From assembly GCF_002858745.1 (NCBI RefSeq), contig NZ_PJRO01000010.1, positions 186,001 through 250,000 on the forward strand: a DNA stretch of 64,000 nucleotides, written 5' to 3'. Position 1 is the stretch's first letter, and every line of letters starts with the position of its first letter. Shown here piece by piece: positions 1 through 8,894 of this stretch. Under the pieces are notes generated by a model that saw nothing but the letters and a program-made list of their open reading frames with translations, did not search any database and was not told where the DNA came from. Source of the stretch: Mesorhizobium loti (lineage in GTDB: Bacteria; Pseudomonadota; Alphaproteobacteria; Rhizobiales; Rhizobiaceae). A program made the translations under genes and the position numbers.

Positions 1-74
1 AAAGATTGACACCAAGGCCCGACATTCGACTAACGGGTTTCTGACTTCCGTGATCGCGGACTGAAGGCGACAGA

Positions 75-1082
75 ATGCAATTTGCCAATCCCATGATTGA
101 TCCTTTCGGCCGCACGATCAGCTATCTGCGTGTGTCTGTTACCGACCGATGTGATTTCCGCTGCGTCTATTGCATGGCCGAAGACATGGCCTTCCTGCCG
201 AAGAAGGATCTTCTGACGCTGGAGGAGCTCGACCGGCTCTGCACCGTCTTCATTGAAAAAGGCGTTCGCAAGCTGCGGCTGACTGGTGGTGAGCCTCTGG
301 TGCGCAAGAACATCATGCATCTGGTGCGCGAACTGTCGCGGCATCTCGCAAGCGGCGCTCTGGAAGAATTGACGCTGACCACCAATGGTTCGCAGCTCGC
401 CCGTTTTGCCGGCGAACTGGCCGATTGCGGCGTGCGCCGCATCAATGTTTCGCTCGATACGCTCGACGCCGACAAATTTCACGCCATCACCCGCTGGGGT
501 CATCTCGGCAAGGTGATGGCCGGCATCGACGCAGCACAGGCGGCCGGCATCAAGGTGAAACTCAATGCGGTGGCGCTGAAAGGTTTCAACGATCAGGAAA
601 TCCCCGAGATGCTGCGCTGGGCAAACGGCCGCGGTATGGATCTGACGCTGATCGAGACCATGCCTATGGGTGAAATCGACGGCGACCGTACCGACCAATA
701 CATGCCGCTGTCGCTGATGCGCGCCGAACTGGAGCGCAGCCTCACGCTGAAGGATATCCCCTACAAGACCGGCGGCCCTGCGCGCTATGTCGAGGTCGCC
801 GAGACCGGCGGCCGGCTCGGCTTCATCACGCCGATGACGCATAATTTCTGCGAAAGCTGCAACCGCGTGCGCCTTACCTGCACCGGCACGCTCTATATGT
901 GCCTTGGCCAGGAGGATGCTGCCGATCTGCGTACGCCATTGCGAGCCTCCGAAGGCAATGAGCTGGTTTCGAGCGTCATTGACGAAGCGATCGGCCGCAA
1001 GCCCAAAGGCCATGATTTCGTGATCGACCGCCGTACCAATCGGCCTTCCGTGTCTCGACATATGAGCGTCACGGGCGGGTAA
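75..1082 (+). CDS. moaA: GTP 3',8-cyclase MoaA (molybdenum cofactor step 1)
   Basis: Radical SAM enzyme that, with MoaC, converts GTP to cyclic pyranopterin monophosphate, the first intermediate of molybdopterin. The N-terminal SAM cluster motif is C26-x3-C30-x2-C33. The TGGEP motif is at residues 70-74. A second MoaA-specific cluster motif is C259-x2-C262-x13-C276. The protein ends in the conserved Gly-Gly tail that helps activate the reaction. Its 335 aa are normal for the family. A GAAGG ribosome site precedes the ATG. mobA and mobB follow after one transporter gene, so this is a partial cofactor cluster; moaC, moaB, moaD and moaE are not in the window. Confidence 0.97.
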   Translation: MQFANPMIDPFGRTISYLRVSVTDRCDFRCVYCMAEDMAFLPKKDLLTLEELDRLCTVFIEKGVRKLRLTGGEPLVRKNIMHLVRELSRHLASGALEELTLTTNGSQLARFAGELADCGVRRINVSLDTLDADKFHAITRWGHLGKVMAGIDAAQAAGIKVKLNAVALKGFNDQEIPEMLRWANGRGMDLTLIETMPMGEIDGDRTDQYMPLSLMRAELERSLTLKDIPYKTGGPARYVEVAETGGRLGFITPMTHNFCESCNRVRLTCTGTLYMCLGQEDAADLRTPLRASEGNELVSSVIDEAIGRKPKGHDFVIDRRTNRPSVSRHMSVTGG

Positions 1083-1232
1083 ATTTCCGAGATCCGACTG
1101 ACGGCAAATCCTTCTCGCATCGCCGCATCCCATCGCCAATCCGGATTGCCATCCCTGGCCCAGTGCTTTGCCGTTGCTTGTGTGTCCGTCGATGGTAGAG
1201 GGTTTCGACGCTCCAGCCGGACAGGATCTGCC

Positions 1233-2153
1233 GTGCCCCCCTCGCCCAATCTTCACGGCGCCCTCTACATGATCGTGGCGATGGTCGGCTTTGCCTTCAA
1301 CGACGCCATCACCAAACATTCATCGACCTCGATGAACATGGCGCAGGTGATGCTGGTTCGAGGCATCTTTGCCTCAGCGTTGATCACCGTGCTTGCCTGC
1401 CAGCGAGGCGCGCTGGCATCGCCACGTCTTGCACTCCACCCGCTGGTTGCTTTGAGGGCGCTTGCCGAAGCCGGCGGCACCGTGAGTTTCCTGCTCGCGC
1501 TTGCGCATCTGCCGCTCGCCAATGTCTCGGCCGTCATGCAGGCGCTGCCGCTGGCGGTCACGATGGGCGCAGCATTGGTGTTCGGCGAAGGCGTCGGCTG
1601 GCGCCGCTGGCTCGCCATCGCCACAGGCTTTGTCGGCGTGATGATTGTCGTGCGGCCGGGCTTCGAAGGGTTCAGCTCCTACTCGCTTCTGGCCCTGGCG
1701 AGTGTCGTTTGCTGCATGGTCAGGGATCTCGTCACCAAGAAGATCCCGACCCAAATCCCGACCTTGCTGGTTTCGACCACCACGGCGATGATCATCACCG
1801 TCCTCGGAGGGTTCCTGCTCGCACCCATGGGGGGCTGGACACCGATGTCGACTTTGGACCTCACCTTGCTCGCGGTCGCTGCAGTGCTTGTCCTGATCGG
1901 CTACCAGTTCGTCATTCTGTCAATGCGAACCGGCGACGTCTCCTTCGTCGCGCCTTACCGCTACACAGCTCTCCTGTGGTCGATGCTGCTCGGATTCGTC
2001 GTTTTCGACGACATCCCTGATACCGTGATGTTGCTTGGCTCGGCCATCATCGTTGCCTCCGGCCTCTACACCTTTTACCGCGAACGTGTCGTTGGAAGGC
2101 CGCGCAATGCCGTCGAAAGCACTGGACCCACAATGGAGCCGGACGGCATATAA
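1233..2153 (+). CDS. DMT-superfamily (EamA/RhaT) membrane transporter
   Basis: Predicted inner-membrane drug/metabolite transporter with about ten hydrophobic segments in two EamA repeats; members mostly export small metabolites. The frame opens at 1146, but the first 29 residues are polar and unlike the family. I prefer the GTG at 1233, which has AGGA six bases upstream; the ATG at 1269 is also possible. It lies between moaA and mobA on the same strand, so co-transcription is likely. A link to cofactor metabolism is not shown, and the substrate cannot be read from sequence. Confidence 0.85.
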   Translation: MPPSPNLHGALYMIVAMVGFAFNDAITKHSSTSMNMAQVMLVRGIFASALITVLACQRGALASPRLALHPLVALRALAEAGGTVSFLLALAHLPLANVSAVMQALPLAVTMGAALVFGEGVGWRRWLAIATGFVGVMIVVRPGFEGFSSYSLLALASVVCCMVRDLVTKKIPTQIPTLLVSTTTAMIITVLGGFLLAPMGGWTPMSTLDLTLLAVAAVLVLIGYQFVILSMRTGDVSFVAPYRYTALLWSMLLGFVVFDDIPDTVMLLGSAIIVASGLYTFYRERVVGRPRNAVESTGPTMEPDGI

Positions 2154-2200
2154 CGAAGGCGCGGGCTGCGACAACCATTGCAGGGAGGTGAAGGCACGCC

Positions 2201-2833
2201 ATGAGCGTTGAAGTTGCCGGGGTCATTCTTGCCGGGGGGCTATCGAGCCGCATGGGCGGCGGCGACAAAGGCCTACTGTTGCTAGGCGGCAAATCCGTCC
2301 TTGACCGGGTAACGGCTCAATTCGCGCCACAAGTCGGCTCGCTTGCGCTCAATGCCAACGGCGACCCAGCTCGCTTTTCAGGCTTTCAGCACGCGATCCT
2401 GGCCGACACGGTTACTGGTTTTCCCGGCCCCCTCGCCGGCATTCTAACCGGACTGGAATGGGCAGCCTCGAAAACGAAGGCTCAGATGATCGCTACCGTC
2501 GCTGCCGACACGCCGTTCTTGCCCCAAAACCTGATAGCCGAGCTAACAGCCGCAGTCGACGGGCGCGATGACGTCATCGCCGTGGCGCGTTCTTCGGGCC
2601 GCCGGCATCCGACTTTCGCGCTGTGGCCGGTTGAGTTCGGTAGGCCGCTGCGTCATTTCCTGGTCGAAGAAGGCAACCGGCGTGTCTTGTCGTTCATTGA
2701 ACGCCACCATTTCGTGGAAGTGGATTTTCCACTGCAACCGTTGCTCAACTGCACGCTCGACCCGTTCTTCAACATCAATACGCCCGCCGATCTTGTCGAA
2801 GCGGAGCGAATCCTCAAAGAGCTGCCCGCATGA
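2201..2833 (+). CDS. mobA: Molybdenum cofactor guanylyltransferase MobA
   Basis: Transfers GMP from GTP to molybdopterin-bound molybdenum, making the bis-MGD cofactor for enzymes such as nitrate reductase and formate dehydrogenase. The nucleotide-binding signature LAGG-x-SSRMGGGDK spans residues 10-23. The metal/GTP-binding Asp lies in the AADTPF stretch around residue 103. Its 210 aa fit the family. A GGGAGGTGAAGG stretch upstream gives a strong ribosome site. The stop overlaps the mobB start by four bases, indicating translational coupling. Confidence 0.95.
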   Translation: MSVEVAGVILAGGLSSRMGGGDKGLLLLGGKSVLDRVTAQFAPQVGSLALNANGDPARFSGFQHAILADTVTGFPGPLAGILTGLEWAASKTKAQMIATVAADTPFLPQNLIAELTAAVDGRDDVIAVARSSGRRHPTFALWPVEFGRPLRHFLVEEGNRRVLSFIERHHFVEVDFPLQPLLNCTLDPFFNINTPADLVEAERILKELPA

Positions 2834-3339
2834 GCAACCGCGTTTTCGGCATCACCGGCTGGAAGAATTCCGGCAAGACGACGTTGACCGAAAAACTGGT
2901 GGCCGAATTCGTGCGACGCGGCCGACGTGTATCGACCGTGAAGCATGCCCACCACGACTTCGACATCGACAAGGAAGGGGCCGATTCCTTCCGTCATCGC
3001 CAGGCTGGCGCCAGCGAAGTTGCCATCGTTTCCGGCCGCCGCTGGGCGCTGATGCATGAGTTGCGCGGCGAGGAAGAGCCGAAACTTGCCGATATTCTCG
3101 AAAGACTGGCACCGGCGGATATCGTCATCATCGAAGGCTATAAGCGCGAAAGCCATCCCAAGATCGAGGCGCGCCGCATCGATGCAAGGGATCGCACGCC
3201 GCTTGCGCCATCCGATCCCAGCATCATCGCTGTCGCAGCCGACCATCCTCAGGAGAACGAAGCACTGCCCGTCTTCGACCTCGACGACATCGCTTCGATA
3301 GCCGACTTCATCGAACGGCGAGTCGGTCTTACGGGCTGA
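2830..3339 (+). CDS. mobB: Molybdopterin-guanine dinucleotide biosynthesis adaptor MobB
   Basis: P-loop GTPase that assists MobA; in E. coli it raises cofactor activation but is not essential. The Walker A motif GWKNSGKTT is at residues 10-18. VIIEGYK, typical of MobB, follows in the middle. It is about 169 aa, the usual size. The four-base ATGA overlap with mobA implies coupled translation. No moeA follows; the next gene is an unrelated amino acid transporter. Confidence 0.95.
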   Translation: MSNRVFGITGWKNSGKTTLTEKLVAEFVRRGRRVSTVKHAHHDFDIDKEGADSFRHRQAGASEVAIVSGRRWALMHELRGEEEPKLADILERLAPADIVIIEGYKRESHPKIEARRIDARDRTPLAPSDPSIIAVAADHPQENEALPVFDLDDIASIADFIERRVGLTG

Positions 3340-3378
3340 TCATGCTACCGAAAGGCTGCAGCTTCCCCAACGATATGT

Positions 3379-3430
3379 GCAAAACCCACGTATTTTTGCC
3401 GATGCTGAAAGACATTATCGGCGGTTTTGC
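3379..3430 (+). other. Composite hairpin between mobB and the amino acid transporter
   Basis: An inverted repeat has outer arms GCAAAACC (3379-3386) and GGTTTTGC (3423-3430) and inner arms GCCGAT (3398-3403) and ATCGGC (3417-3422). The two stems are contiguous on the 3' side and separated by an 11-base bulge on the 5' side. It lies 40 bases after mobB and 110 bases before the next start. It may end the mob transcript or form part of the transporter leader. There is no clear T-run, so the role is open. Confidence 0.45.
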
Positions 3431-3539
3431 AGTTGCTTTCACTTGGCAAAAAGTTCCAGTATTTGGACCAGCGGGCGGTCAACAGCCCCGCCCGAACGAG
3501 CCGCTTGGACAGCGGCCGGGACCAACAGAGAGGATCATC

Positions 3540-4325
3540 ATGCGTATTGCAATGCGTATCGCGCTCGCCACGTCAGCGATCATGCTGGCGCTGGGCGCCG
3601 CCCAGGCCCAGGAGAAGGTCGTCAAGATCGGCACCGAAGGCGCCTACCCGCCCTTCAACAACCTGACATCCGACGGCAAGCTCGTCGGCTTCGACATCGA
3701 CATCGCGCAGGCGCTCTGCGACGAGATGAAGGTTAAATGCGAATTCGTCGCCCAGGACTGGGATGGCATCATCCCCGCGCTGCAGGCCAGCAAGTTCGAC
3801 GCCATCGTGGCGTCCATGTCGATCACCGAAGAGCGCAAGCAGAAGGTCGACTTCAGCAACAAATACTACAACACCCCGTCGGCCATCGCCGTGCCGAAAG
3901 ACAGCACGCTCAAGGGCGTGACCAAGGAAGATCTTGCCGGGAAGACCATCGGCACGCAGTCTTCGACCACCCACTTCAACTATGCGTCGAAAACCTTCAC
4001 AGACTCGACCGTGAAGCCTTATCCGACCGCGCAGGAATACCAGCTCGACCTCGCCAATGGCCGTCTCGACGCCGTCGAGGATGACATCGTCGTGCTCAGC
4101 CAGTGGCTCGAGACCCAGGATGGCGCCTGCTGCAAGCTGCTCGGCCAGCCCTCGCCGCAGCCTGTCGAAATCTTCGGCGAAGGCGCCGGCATCGCCATCC
4201 GCAAGGGTGACACGGAGCTCAAGGACAAGCTCAACGCCGCCATCAAAGCCATCCGCGCCAACGGCAAGTACAAGGAAATCAACGAGAAATACTTCAAGTT
4301 CGACGTCTACGGCGCCGATTCCTGA
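3540..4325 (+). CDS. Polar amino acid ABC transporter, periplasmic binding protein
   Basis: SBP_bac_3-family receptor that captures a polar amino acid (lysine/arginine/ornithine/histidine or octopine type) in the periplasm. The frame is open from 3342. The ATG at 3540 is preferred because it has a GAGAGGA ribosome site and begins a 23-residue signal peptide ending AQA. The family signature around GFDIDIAQAL is present, as is a GACC cysteine pair typical of this subfamily. The mature length is about 238 aa. Two permease genes follow after a hairpin, so this is the first gene of the uptake cassette. Confidence 0.93.
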   Translation: MRIAMRIALATSAIMLALGAAQAQEKVVKIGTEGAYPPFNNLTSDGKLVGFDIDIAQALCDEMKVKCEFVAQDWDGIIPALQASKFDAIVASMSITEERKQKVDFSNKYYNTPSAIAVPKDSTLKGVTKEDLAGKTIGTQSSTTHFNYASKTFTDSTVKPYPTAQEYQLDLANGRLDAVEDDIVVLSQWLETQDGACCKLLGQPSPQPVEIFGEGAGIAIRKGDTELKDKLNAAIKAIRANGKYKEINEKYFKFDVYGADS

Positions 4326-4342
4326 TCGATTGTTGAACCAGA

Positions 4343-4370
4343 GAAAGGCGGGAACTTCCCGCCTTTCTTT
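4343..4370 (+). terminator. Strong hairpin after the binding-protein gene (attenuating terminator)
   Basis: An 11-bp perfect stem pairs GAAAGGCGGGA (4343-4353) with TCCCGCCTTTC (4357-4367) around a three-base loop, followed by TTT. It lies between the binding protein and the permeases. Partial termination here would keep the binding protein in excess, a common arrangement in such operons. Confidence 0.8.
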
Positions 4371-4435
4371 CCAGACCGTCACGTCAACGAGGGGACGACG
4401 CGACAGGTTGAAGAAAAAGGGGAACAGGCGGGCGT

Positions 4436-5149
4436 ATGCAAAGCGTTTGGACGCTTCTGAGTTGGGGACCGGACGGCTGGTCGGACGATATCGCTTACGG
4501 CGTCCTCATAACCGTGCTTCTTGCCATAGCCACCTTGCCGGTAGGGCTTGCCATCGGCTTCCTGATCGCACTGGCCAAGCAGTCGAAGGAACCGTCACTG
4601 CGGCTGGCCGGCAATGTCTACACCACCATCTTCCGCGGCCTGCCGGAATTGTTGACTCTGTTCCTGGTGTTTTTCGGGGCCCAGATTGCGCTGCAAAAGA
4701 TCGTACAGCTCTTCAATCCAACCGGCACCGTCGAGGTCAACGCCTTCGTGTCGGGGATGATCGCGCTCGGCGTCGTCTTTTCCTCCTATGCCAGCGAAGT
4801 CTTCCTGTCGGCGTTCCGCGCCATTCCGCACGGCCAATATGAGGGTGGCTACGCGGTCGGCCTCAACAAAGGCCAGACCATGCGGCTCGTGGTCCTGCCG
4901 CAGTTGATCCGCATCGCCCTGCCCGGCCTCGCCAATTTGTGGCTGATCCTGCTCAAGGACACCGCACTGGTTTCCGCCGTCGGCCTCACCGACATTCTCC
5001 GGCAAGCCGGCGTCGCTGCCCGCGTCACCAAACACGCTTTCCTGTTCTTCGGTTATGCCGCGCTGATCTATCTGGTGCTCGCCATCATTTCCTCCTTCGG
5101 CATAAACGCCATTGAACGTGCCGTCGGCCGGCGGGAGGCATCACGATGA
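4436..5149 (+). CDS. Polar amino acid ABC transporter permease (HisQ/ArtQ type)
   Basis: Inner-membrane subunit forming half of the translocation pore. It has about five hydrophobic segments. The ATPase-coupling EAA loop is near residues 136-156 (EGGYAVGL...LPQ). Its 237 aa are normal for HisQ-type permeases. It overlaps the next permease by four bases (ATGA). It is read with the binding protein 110 bases upstream. Confidence 0.93.
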   Translation: MQSVWTLLSWGPDGWSDDIAYGVLITVLLAIATLPVGLAIGFLIALAKQSKEPSLRLAGNVYTTIFRGLPELLTLFLVFFGAQIALQKIVQLFNPTGTVEVNAFVSGMIALGVVFSSYASEVFLSAFRAIPHGQYEGGYAVGLNKGQTMRLVVLPQLIRIALPGLANLWLILLKDTALVSAVGLTDILRQAGVAARVTKHAFLFFGYAALIYLVLAIISSFGINAIERAVGRREASR

Positions 5150-5970
5150 GCACAGTGAGCATCGCCTCGGTCGAAAGACCTCCGGAGCCGCCGCGCGGCT
5201 GGAGCAAAGCTCGCATCGGCGGCCATATCCTCCTGGTATTCTGGGCGCTGCTGGGGCTCGGACTGGTCTGGTTCCTAGTTACGTCCTGGAACCCAGAGCT
5301 CGTCCAGAAGTACGCGCCAGGCTACTGGTCGGGCATCCTTGTCACCCTGAAACTGGTGGCGATTTCGGTCGTGGTCGGCGCACTGCTGTCGATCCCACTG
5401 GCCTACATGCGCATGTCGAAGAATGCAGTTCTCTCAGGCTTCGCCTACGCCTATGTCTATTTCTTCCGTGGCACGCCGCTGCTGGCTCAGACATTCCTGA
5501 TCTATTACGGTCTCGGCTCTTTCCGCCCGCAGTTGGAGATGGTCGGCTTGTGGAGCTTTTTCCGCGAGGCTTTCAGCTGCGCGGTCTTCGCCTTTGCACT
5601 CAACACCGCCGCCTATCAGGCAGAGATCCTGCGTGGTGCCATAGAAAGCGTCCCGAGGGGACAATGGGAAGGTGCGGCATCGCTTGGCCTGCACAAACTG
5701 CAGACGCTGCGCAAGATCATTCTGCCGCAGGCGCTTATCGTGGCCCTGCGCCCCTATGGCAACGAGGTGATCCTGATGATCAAGGGATCGGCCATCGTTG
5801 CCATCATCACAGTCTACGACCTGATGGGCATCACCCGTTTGACCTATTCGCGCACCTTCGATTTCCAAGCCTATATCTGGGCAGCGGTTTTCTATCTCAT
5901 CATGGTCGAAATTCTGCGGCACGCCATCGAATGGATCGAAGAACGCATAACTCGCCACCTGCGCCGCTGA
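5146..5970 (+). CDS. Polar amino acid ABC transporter permease (HisM/ArtM type)
   Basis: Second pore subunit of the same importer, 274 aa. It has a proline-rich cytoplasmic N-terminus (about 22 residues), several hydrophobic helices and the EAA loop near residues 175-195 (EGAASLGL...LPQ). The start overlaps the first permease gene. The ATP-binding subunit that normally completes the cassette does not follow; the next gene is a dehydrogenase. The importer must therefore use an ATPase encoded elsewhere. Confidence 0.93.
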   Translation: MSTVSIASVERPPEPPRGWSKARIGGHILLVFWALLGLGLVWFLVTSWNPELVQKYAPGYWSGILVTLKLVAISVVVGALLSIPLAYMRMSKNAVLSGFAYAYVYFFRGTPLLAQTFLIYYGLGSFRPQLEMVGLWSFFREAFSCAVFAFALNTAAYQAEILRGAIESVPRGQWEGAASLGLHKLQTLRKIILPQALIVALRPYGNEVILMIKGSAIVAIITVYDLMGITRLTYSRTFDFQAYIWAAVFYLIMVEILRHAIEWIEERITRHLRR

Positions 5971-6124
5971 TCGTAACCAGTCGGCCCGGACGTATCGAGA
6001 CCAACGCCGACGAGCCGGAAACGGGTGGGTTGCAAGCAACACGCCTTGGACCAAACTGCAAATTGCCCAAATCCACTTTGATCGGCTAAGACTTCCGCAC
6101 AGCGATCAAAAGGGACTTTTTGGC

Positions 6125-6994
6125 ATGGCAGTGGTGGCATATCTTGGCCTCGGCGTGATGGGTTATCCGATGGCCGGACATCTCAGGAACAAGGGCGGTC
6201 ACGACGTAACCGTCTATAATCGCACCGCCGCCAAGGCCGAGAAATGGGTTGCCGAACATGGCGGCGCCCTGGCGCTGACGCCCAAGCAGGCGGCGGAAGG
6301 CAAGGATTTCGTCTTTTCCTGCGTCGGCAATGACGACGACCTGCGCTCCGTGACCGTCGGCCCCGATGGGGCCTTCGATGGAATGAAGAAGGGCTCGATC
6401 TTCATCGACAACACAACGGCCTCCGCCGAAGTCGCGCGCGAACTCGCTGCAGAAGCCGAAAAGCGAGGTTTCTCCTTCCTCGACGCGCCAGTGTCCGGTG
6501 GACAGGCCGGTGCTGAAAATGGTGTCCTCACCGTCATGGTCGGCGGCGCCGAAGACGCCTTCGAAACGGCTAAACCGGTCATCTCCGCCTTCGCGCGCAT
6601 GGTCGGCCTGATGGGCCCGGTCGGCGCCGGTCAACTTACCAAGATGATCAACCAGATCTGTATCGCCGGCCTCGTCCAAGGCCTCGCCGAAGCCATTCAT
6701 TTCAGCAAGAAATCAGGGCTCGACGTCGAAAAGGTGGTGGACGTCATCTCCAAGGGCGCGGCGGGCTCCTGGCAGATGGAAAACCGCCACAAGACGATGA
6801 ACGCAGGCAAATACGACTTCGGTTTCGCGGTCGACTGGATGCGCAAGGATCTCGGCATCTGCCTGGCGGAAGCCGATCGCAACGGGGCGCGCCTGCCAGT
6901 CACAGCACTGGTCGATCAGTTCTACAAGGACGTGCAGGCAATGGGTGGTAACCGCTGGGATACTTCCTCACTGCTCGCGCGGCTGGAGAAATAG
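6125..6994 (+). CDS. NAD(P)-dependent 3-hydroxyisobutyrate dehydrogenase family oxidoreductase
   Basis: Beta-hydroxyacid dehydrogenase, oxidising or reducing 3-hydroxyacids such as 3-hydroxyisobutyrate, tartronate semialdehyde or succinic semialdehyde. The Rossmann motif GLGVMG is at residues 8-13. The substrate-binding DAPVSGG is at residues 120-126. The catalytic lysine is K173 within KMINQ. Its 289 aa match the family. The substrate cannot be fixed from sequence. It starts 154 bases after the permeases, and a small exported protein begins two bases after its stop, suggesting one transcript. Confidence 0.92.
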   Translation: MAVVAYLGLGVMGYPMAGHLRNKGGHDVTVYNRTAAKAEKWVAEHGGALALTPKQAAEGKDFVFSCVGNDDDLRSVTVGPDGAFDGMKKGSIFIDNTTASAEVARELAAEAEKRGFSFLDAPVSGGQAGAENGVLTVMVGGAEDAFETAKPVISAFARMVGLMGPVGAGQLTKMINQICIAGLVQGLAEAIHFSKKSGLDVEKVVDVISKGAAGSWQMENRHKTMNAGKYDFGFAVDWMRKDLGICLAEADRNGARLPVTALVDQFYKDVQAMGGNRWDTSSLLARLEK

Positions 6995-6996
6995 CG

Positions 6997-7425
6997 TTGC
7001 ACCGGGCGCTGTTGCTTTTGACGGCGATGCTTATCGCGCCCGGTTTTGCCGGCGCCAATCCAGACAAGACCATGGCTGACTATGTGCATGGTCAATTGGC
7101 GCGATGCTGGAATGTTCCGGCCGGCACCATTGGCGCCGGCGGCGTGACCATTCGGTTCAAACTCGATCGCAAAGGGTTCCTCATCGGCGCACCGGAGCTA
7201 GCCGGTCATGAGGCGGATGTTCGCATTGAGCTCGATGAAAACGGCACAGTTACCGGCAATCCCAGGATTGTGGCAACGCCGCAGGACAAAGTGCGGGCGA
7301 CACTCATTCGCAGCGCAATAACAGCCATCCAGAAATGTTCGACCTTTCCGGGCCTGGTTAAATTGGCGCCATACGACAGCTGGAAAGAGATCGCAGTCAC
7401 TTTCAAACCACCTGAGCTGCGTTGA
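6997..7425 (+). CDS. Exported hypothetical protein, TolA/TonB C-terminal-like
   Basis: 142-residue protein with an N-terminal signal peptide (hydrophobic residues 4-19, ending near AGA) and a periplasmic domain with two cysteines. The pattern of a C-x-N-x-P start, GVTIRFKLDRKG, and RAITAIQKC near the end resembles the C-terminal domain of TolA-like proteins of alphaproteobacteria. The start is TTG, two bases after the dehydrogenase stop. The stop overlaps the region just before the DNA repair gene. The function is inferred from the fold pattern only. Confidence 0.65.
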   Translation: MHRALLLLTAMLIAPGFAGANPDKTMADYVHGQLARCWNVPAGTIGAGGVTIRFKLDRKGFLIGAPELAGHEADVRIELDENGTVTGNPRIVATPQDKVRATLIRSAITAIQKCSTFPGLVKLAPYDSWKEIAVTFKPPELR

Positions 7426-7445
7426 AGAGCATATCCAGGAAAGTC

Positions 7446-8150
7446 ATGACAAATTCGCTTTCTCCGAGCTCAACCGCCGCTGAAGTTCTGGCTTATCTGC
7501 ATACCCTCGCTTCAGAGGCGAATCGCGAGGGTATGCAGCGCTTCGGCATCAAGATCGAGCGCGCGCTGGGCATTCCGCATGGCCCCCAGCGAGACATCGC
7601 CAGGAAGATCAAACGCAATCACGAACGCGCTTTCGAGCTCTGGGCAAGCGGCATTGTCGAGGCGCAGTTCATCGCTTCGGCAACAGTCGACCCGAAACGC
7701 TTTTCCGCTGACAATGCAAGGGCTTGGGCCACGACATTCGATTCCTGGGATATCGTTGACGGTGTCACGGATCTGTTCGTCGACACCGAGCATTGGCAGG
7801 CGCTCATTGCTGAATTCGCCTGTGATGAGCGGGAGTTCGTTCGCCGCGCGGCCTTTGCCATGATCGCCTGGGCTTCCGTGCATCGCAAGAAAGAGCCGGA
7901 TGCCACCTTCGAGAGCCTGCTGCCACTGATCGAGAAGCATGCGAAAGACAGCCGCAACTTCGTGAAGAAGGCTATCAACTGGGCTCTGCGCCAGATTGGC
8001 AAGCGCTCGATGGCGCTGCATGCTCCTGCGCTTGCCTTGGCAGAAAAACTGGCCGCATCCCCCGACAAGACCGAACGCTGGATCGGCAAAGATGCGGTAC
8101 GGGAGCTGACCAATCCGAAGATATTGGAAAGGCTCGCGAAGCGAGGCTAG
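7446..8150 (+). CDS. DNA alkylation repair protein (AlkD-like HEAT-repeat glycosylase)
   Basis: Predicted AlkD-family protein built of HEAT-like helical repeats. Characterised members remove N3- and N7-alkylated purines. The stretches from RRAAFAMIAWASVHRK to SRNFVKKAINWALRQIGK are typical of the family. Its 234 aa are normal. A TTG at 7422 also opens the frame, but the ATG at 7446 with AGGA upstream is the better start. No alkylation-response regulator lies nearby. Confidence 0.88.
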   Translation: MTNSLSPSSTAAEVLAYLHTLASEANREGMQRFGIKIERALGIPHGPQRDIARKIKRNHERAFELWASGIVEAQFIASATVDPKRFSADNARAWATTFDSWDIVDGVTDLFVDTEHWQALIAEFACDEREFVRRAAFAMIAWASVHRKKEPDATFESLLPLIEKHAKDSRNFVKKAINWALRQIGKRSMALHAPALALAEKLAASPDKTERWIGKDAVRELTNPKILERLAKRG

Positions 8151-8180
8151 AGCATGATCCTGAACCGCAGGTCAGCGCGG

Positions 8181-8219
8181 CAAAAAAATTACAAACAAAG
8201 AGGGCGGCATCCGCCGCCC
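8181..8219 (-). terminator. Rho-independent terminator for the Lrp-family gene
   Basis: The stem GGGCGGC (8202-8208) and GCCGCCC (8213-8219) closes a four-base loop. Read on the minus strand it is followed by a long T-rich tract (complement of the A-rich 8181-8200). It lies downstream of the minus-strand Lrp gene and convergent to alkD. Confidence 0.75.
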
Positions 8220-8243
8220 ATCATGCGGCTAAACAAAGAAACA

Positions 8244-8280
8244 GCGTGGAATGCCGATCCGTCTGGATCGCATTCCACGC
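8244..8280. repeat. Long palindromic hairpin in a convergent intergenic region
   Basis: GCGTGGAATG (8244-8253) pairs with CATTCCACGC (8271-8280), and CGATCC (8255-8260) pairs with GGATCG (8265-8270). The loop is four bases and a single C at 8254 bulges. The resulting 16-bp stem lies between convergent genes. It may act in termination or belong to a dispersed rhizobial palindrome family; copy number must be checked in the genome. Confidence 0.55.
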
Positions 8281-8294
8281 GCCAGCCCTAATGG

Positions 8295-8786
8295 TCAGGC
8301 TGCGCTCTGGCCCGATTCCCGGTCGAGCGTCATGTAATCCAGCGGCATTTCGGTGGTGAACTTGATCTGCTCCATGGCAAAGACCGAAGAGACGTCACGG
8401 ATTTCGATCTTGGCGATCAGCCGCTTGTAGAAGGCATCATATGCGGCAATATCGGGTACGACGACACGCAGCAGATAGTCGACATCACCGCTCATGCGGT
8501 AGAACTCGACCACTTCCGGAAACTCCTGGATCACTTCCGAGAAGCGGCGCAGCCATTCATGGCTGTGCGAATTGGTGCGGATCGACACGAACACTGTCAC
8601 GCGCGCATTGATCTTTTCGGGATCAAGCAGCGCGACACGGCGCTGAATGACACCCTCTTCCTCCAGCTTCTGGATGCGACGCCAGCATGGGGTCGTCGAC
8701 AGGCCGACTTTCTTGGCGACGTCAGCAACCGCAAGGGTCGCGTCCTCCTGCAAAAGGCGGAGGATTTTTCTATCAAGGCGATCCAT
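8295..8786 (-). CDS. Lrp/AsnC family transcriptional regulator
   Basis: 163-residue regulator of the feast/famine family, usually sensing amino acids. An N-terminal winged helix (residues 1-60, with LSTTPCWRRIQKLEEEGVI as recognition region) is followed by a RAM ligand/oligomerisation domain with the hallmark SGDVDYLLRV. The frame extends upstream to 8870, but the MDRLDRKIL start at 8786 matches the family. It is transcribed towards the AlkD gene and ends in a terminator. Its target is not apparent from its neighbours. Confidence 0.93.
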   Translation of the reverse strand: MDRLDRKILRLLQEDATLAVADVAKKVGLSTTPCWRRIQKLEEEGVIQRRVALLDPEKINARVTVFVSIRTNSHSHEWLRRFSEVIQEFPEVVEFYRMSGDVDYLLRVVVPDIAAYDAFYKRLIAKIEIRDVSSVFAMEQIKFTTEMPLDYMTLDRESGQSAA

Positions 8787-8894
8787 TTTGGGCTCCCGAG
8801 GAAAATATTTTCCCATATTCGTTCGAAACTCTGTCACAGACAAGAAAAGAATTCTGTCCGATCGTCGCAAAACGAGTGATAATTTGCGCCGAAA

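Noticed and set aside
30..1319. Long minus-strand frame of 429 codons opposite moaA
   Set aside because: High-GC antisense shadow. moaA on the plus strand has all catalytic motifs, and this frame has none.
3342..3539. N-terminal extension of the amino acid binding protein
   Set aside because: The extension lacks signal-peptide character and carries an RNA hairpin; ATG 3540 has a ribosome site and begins a proper signal peptide.
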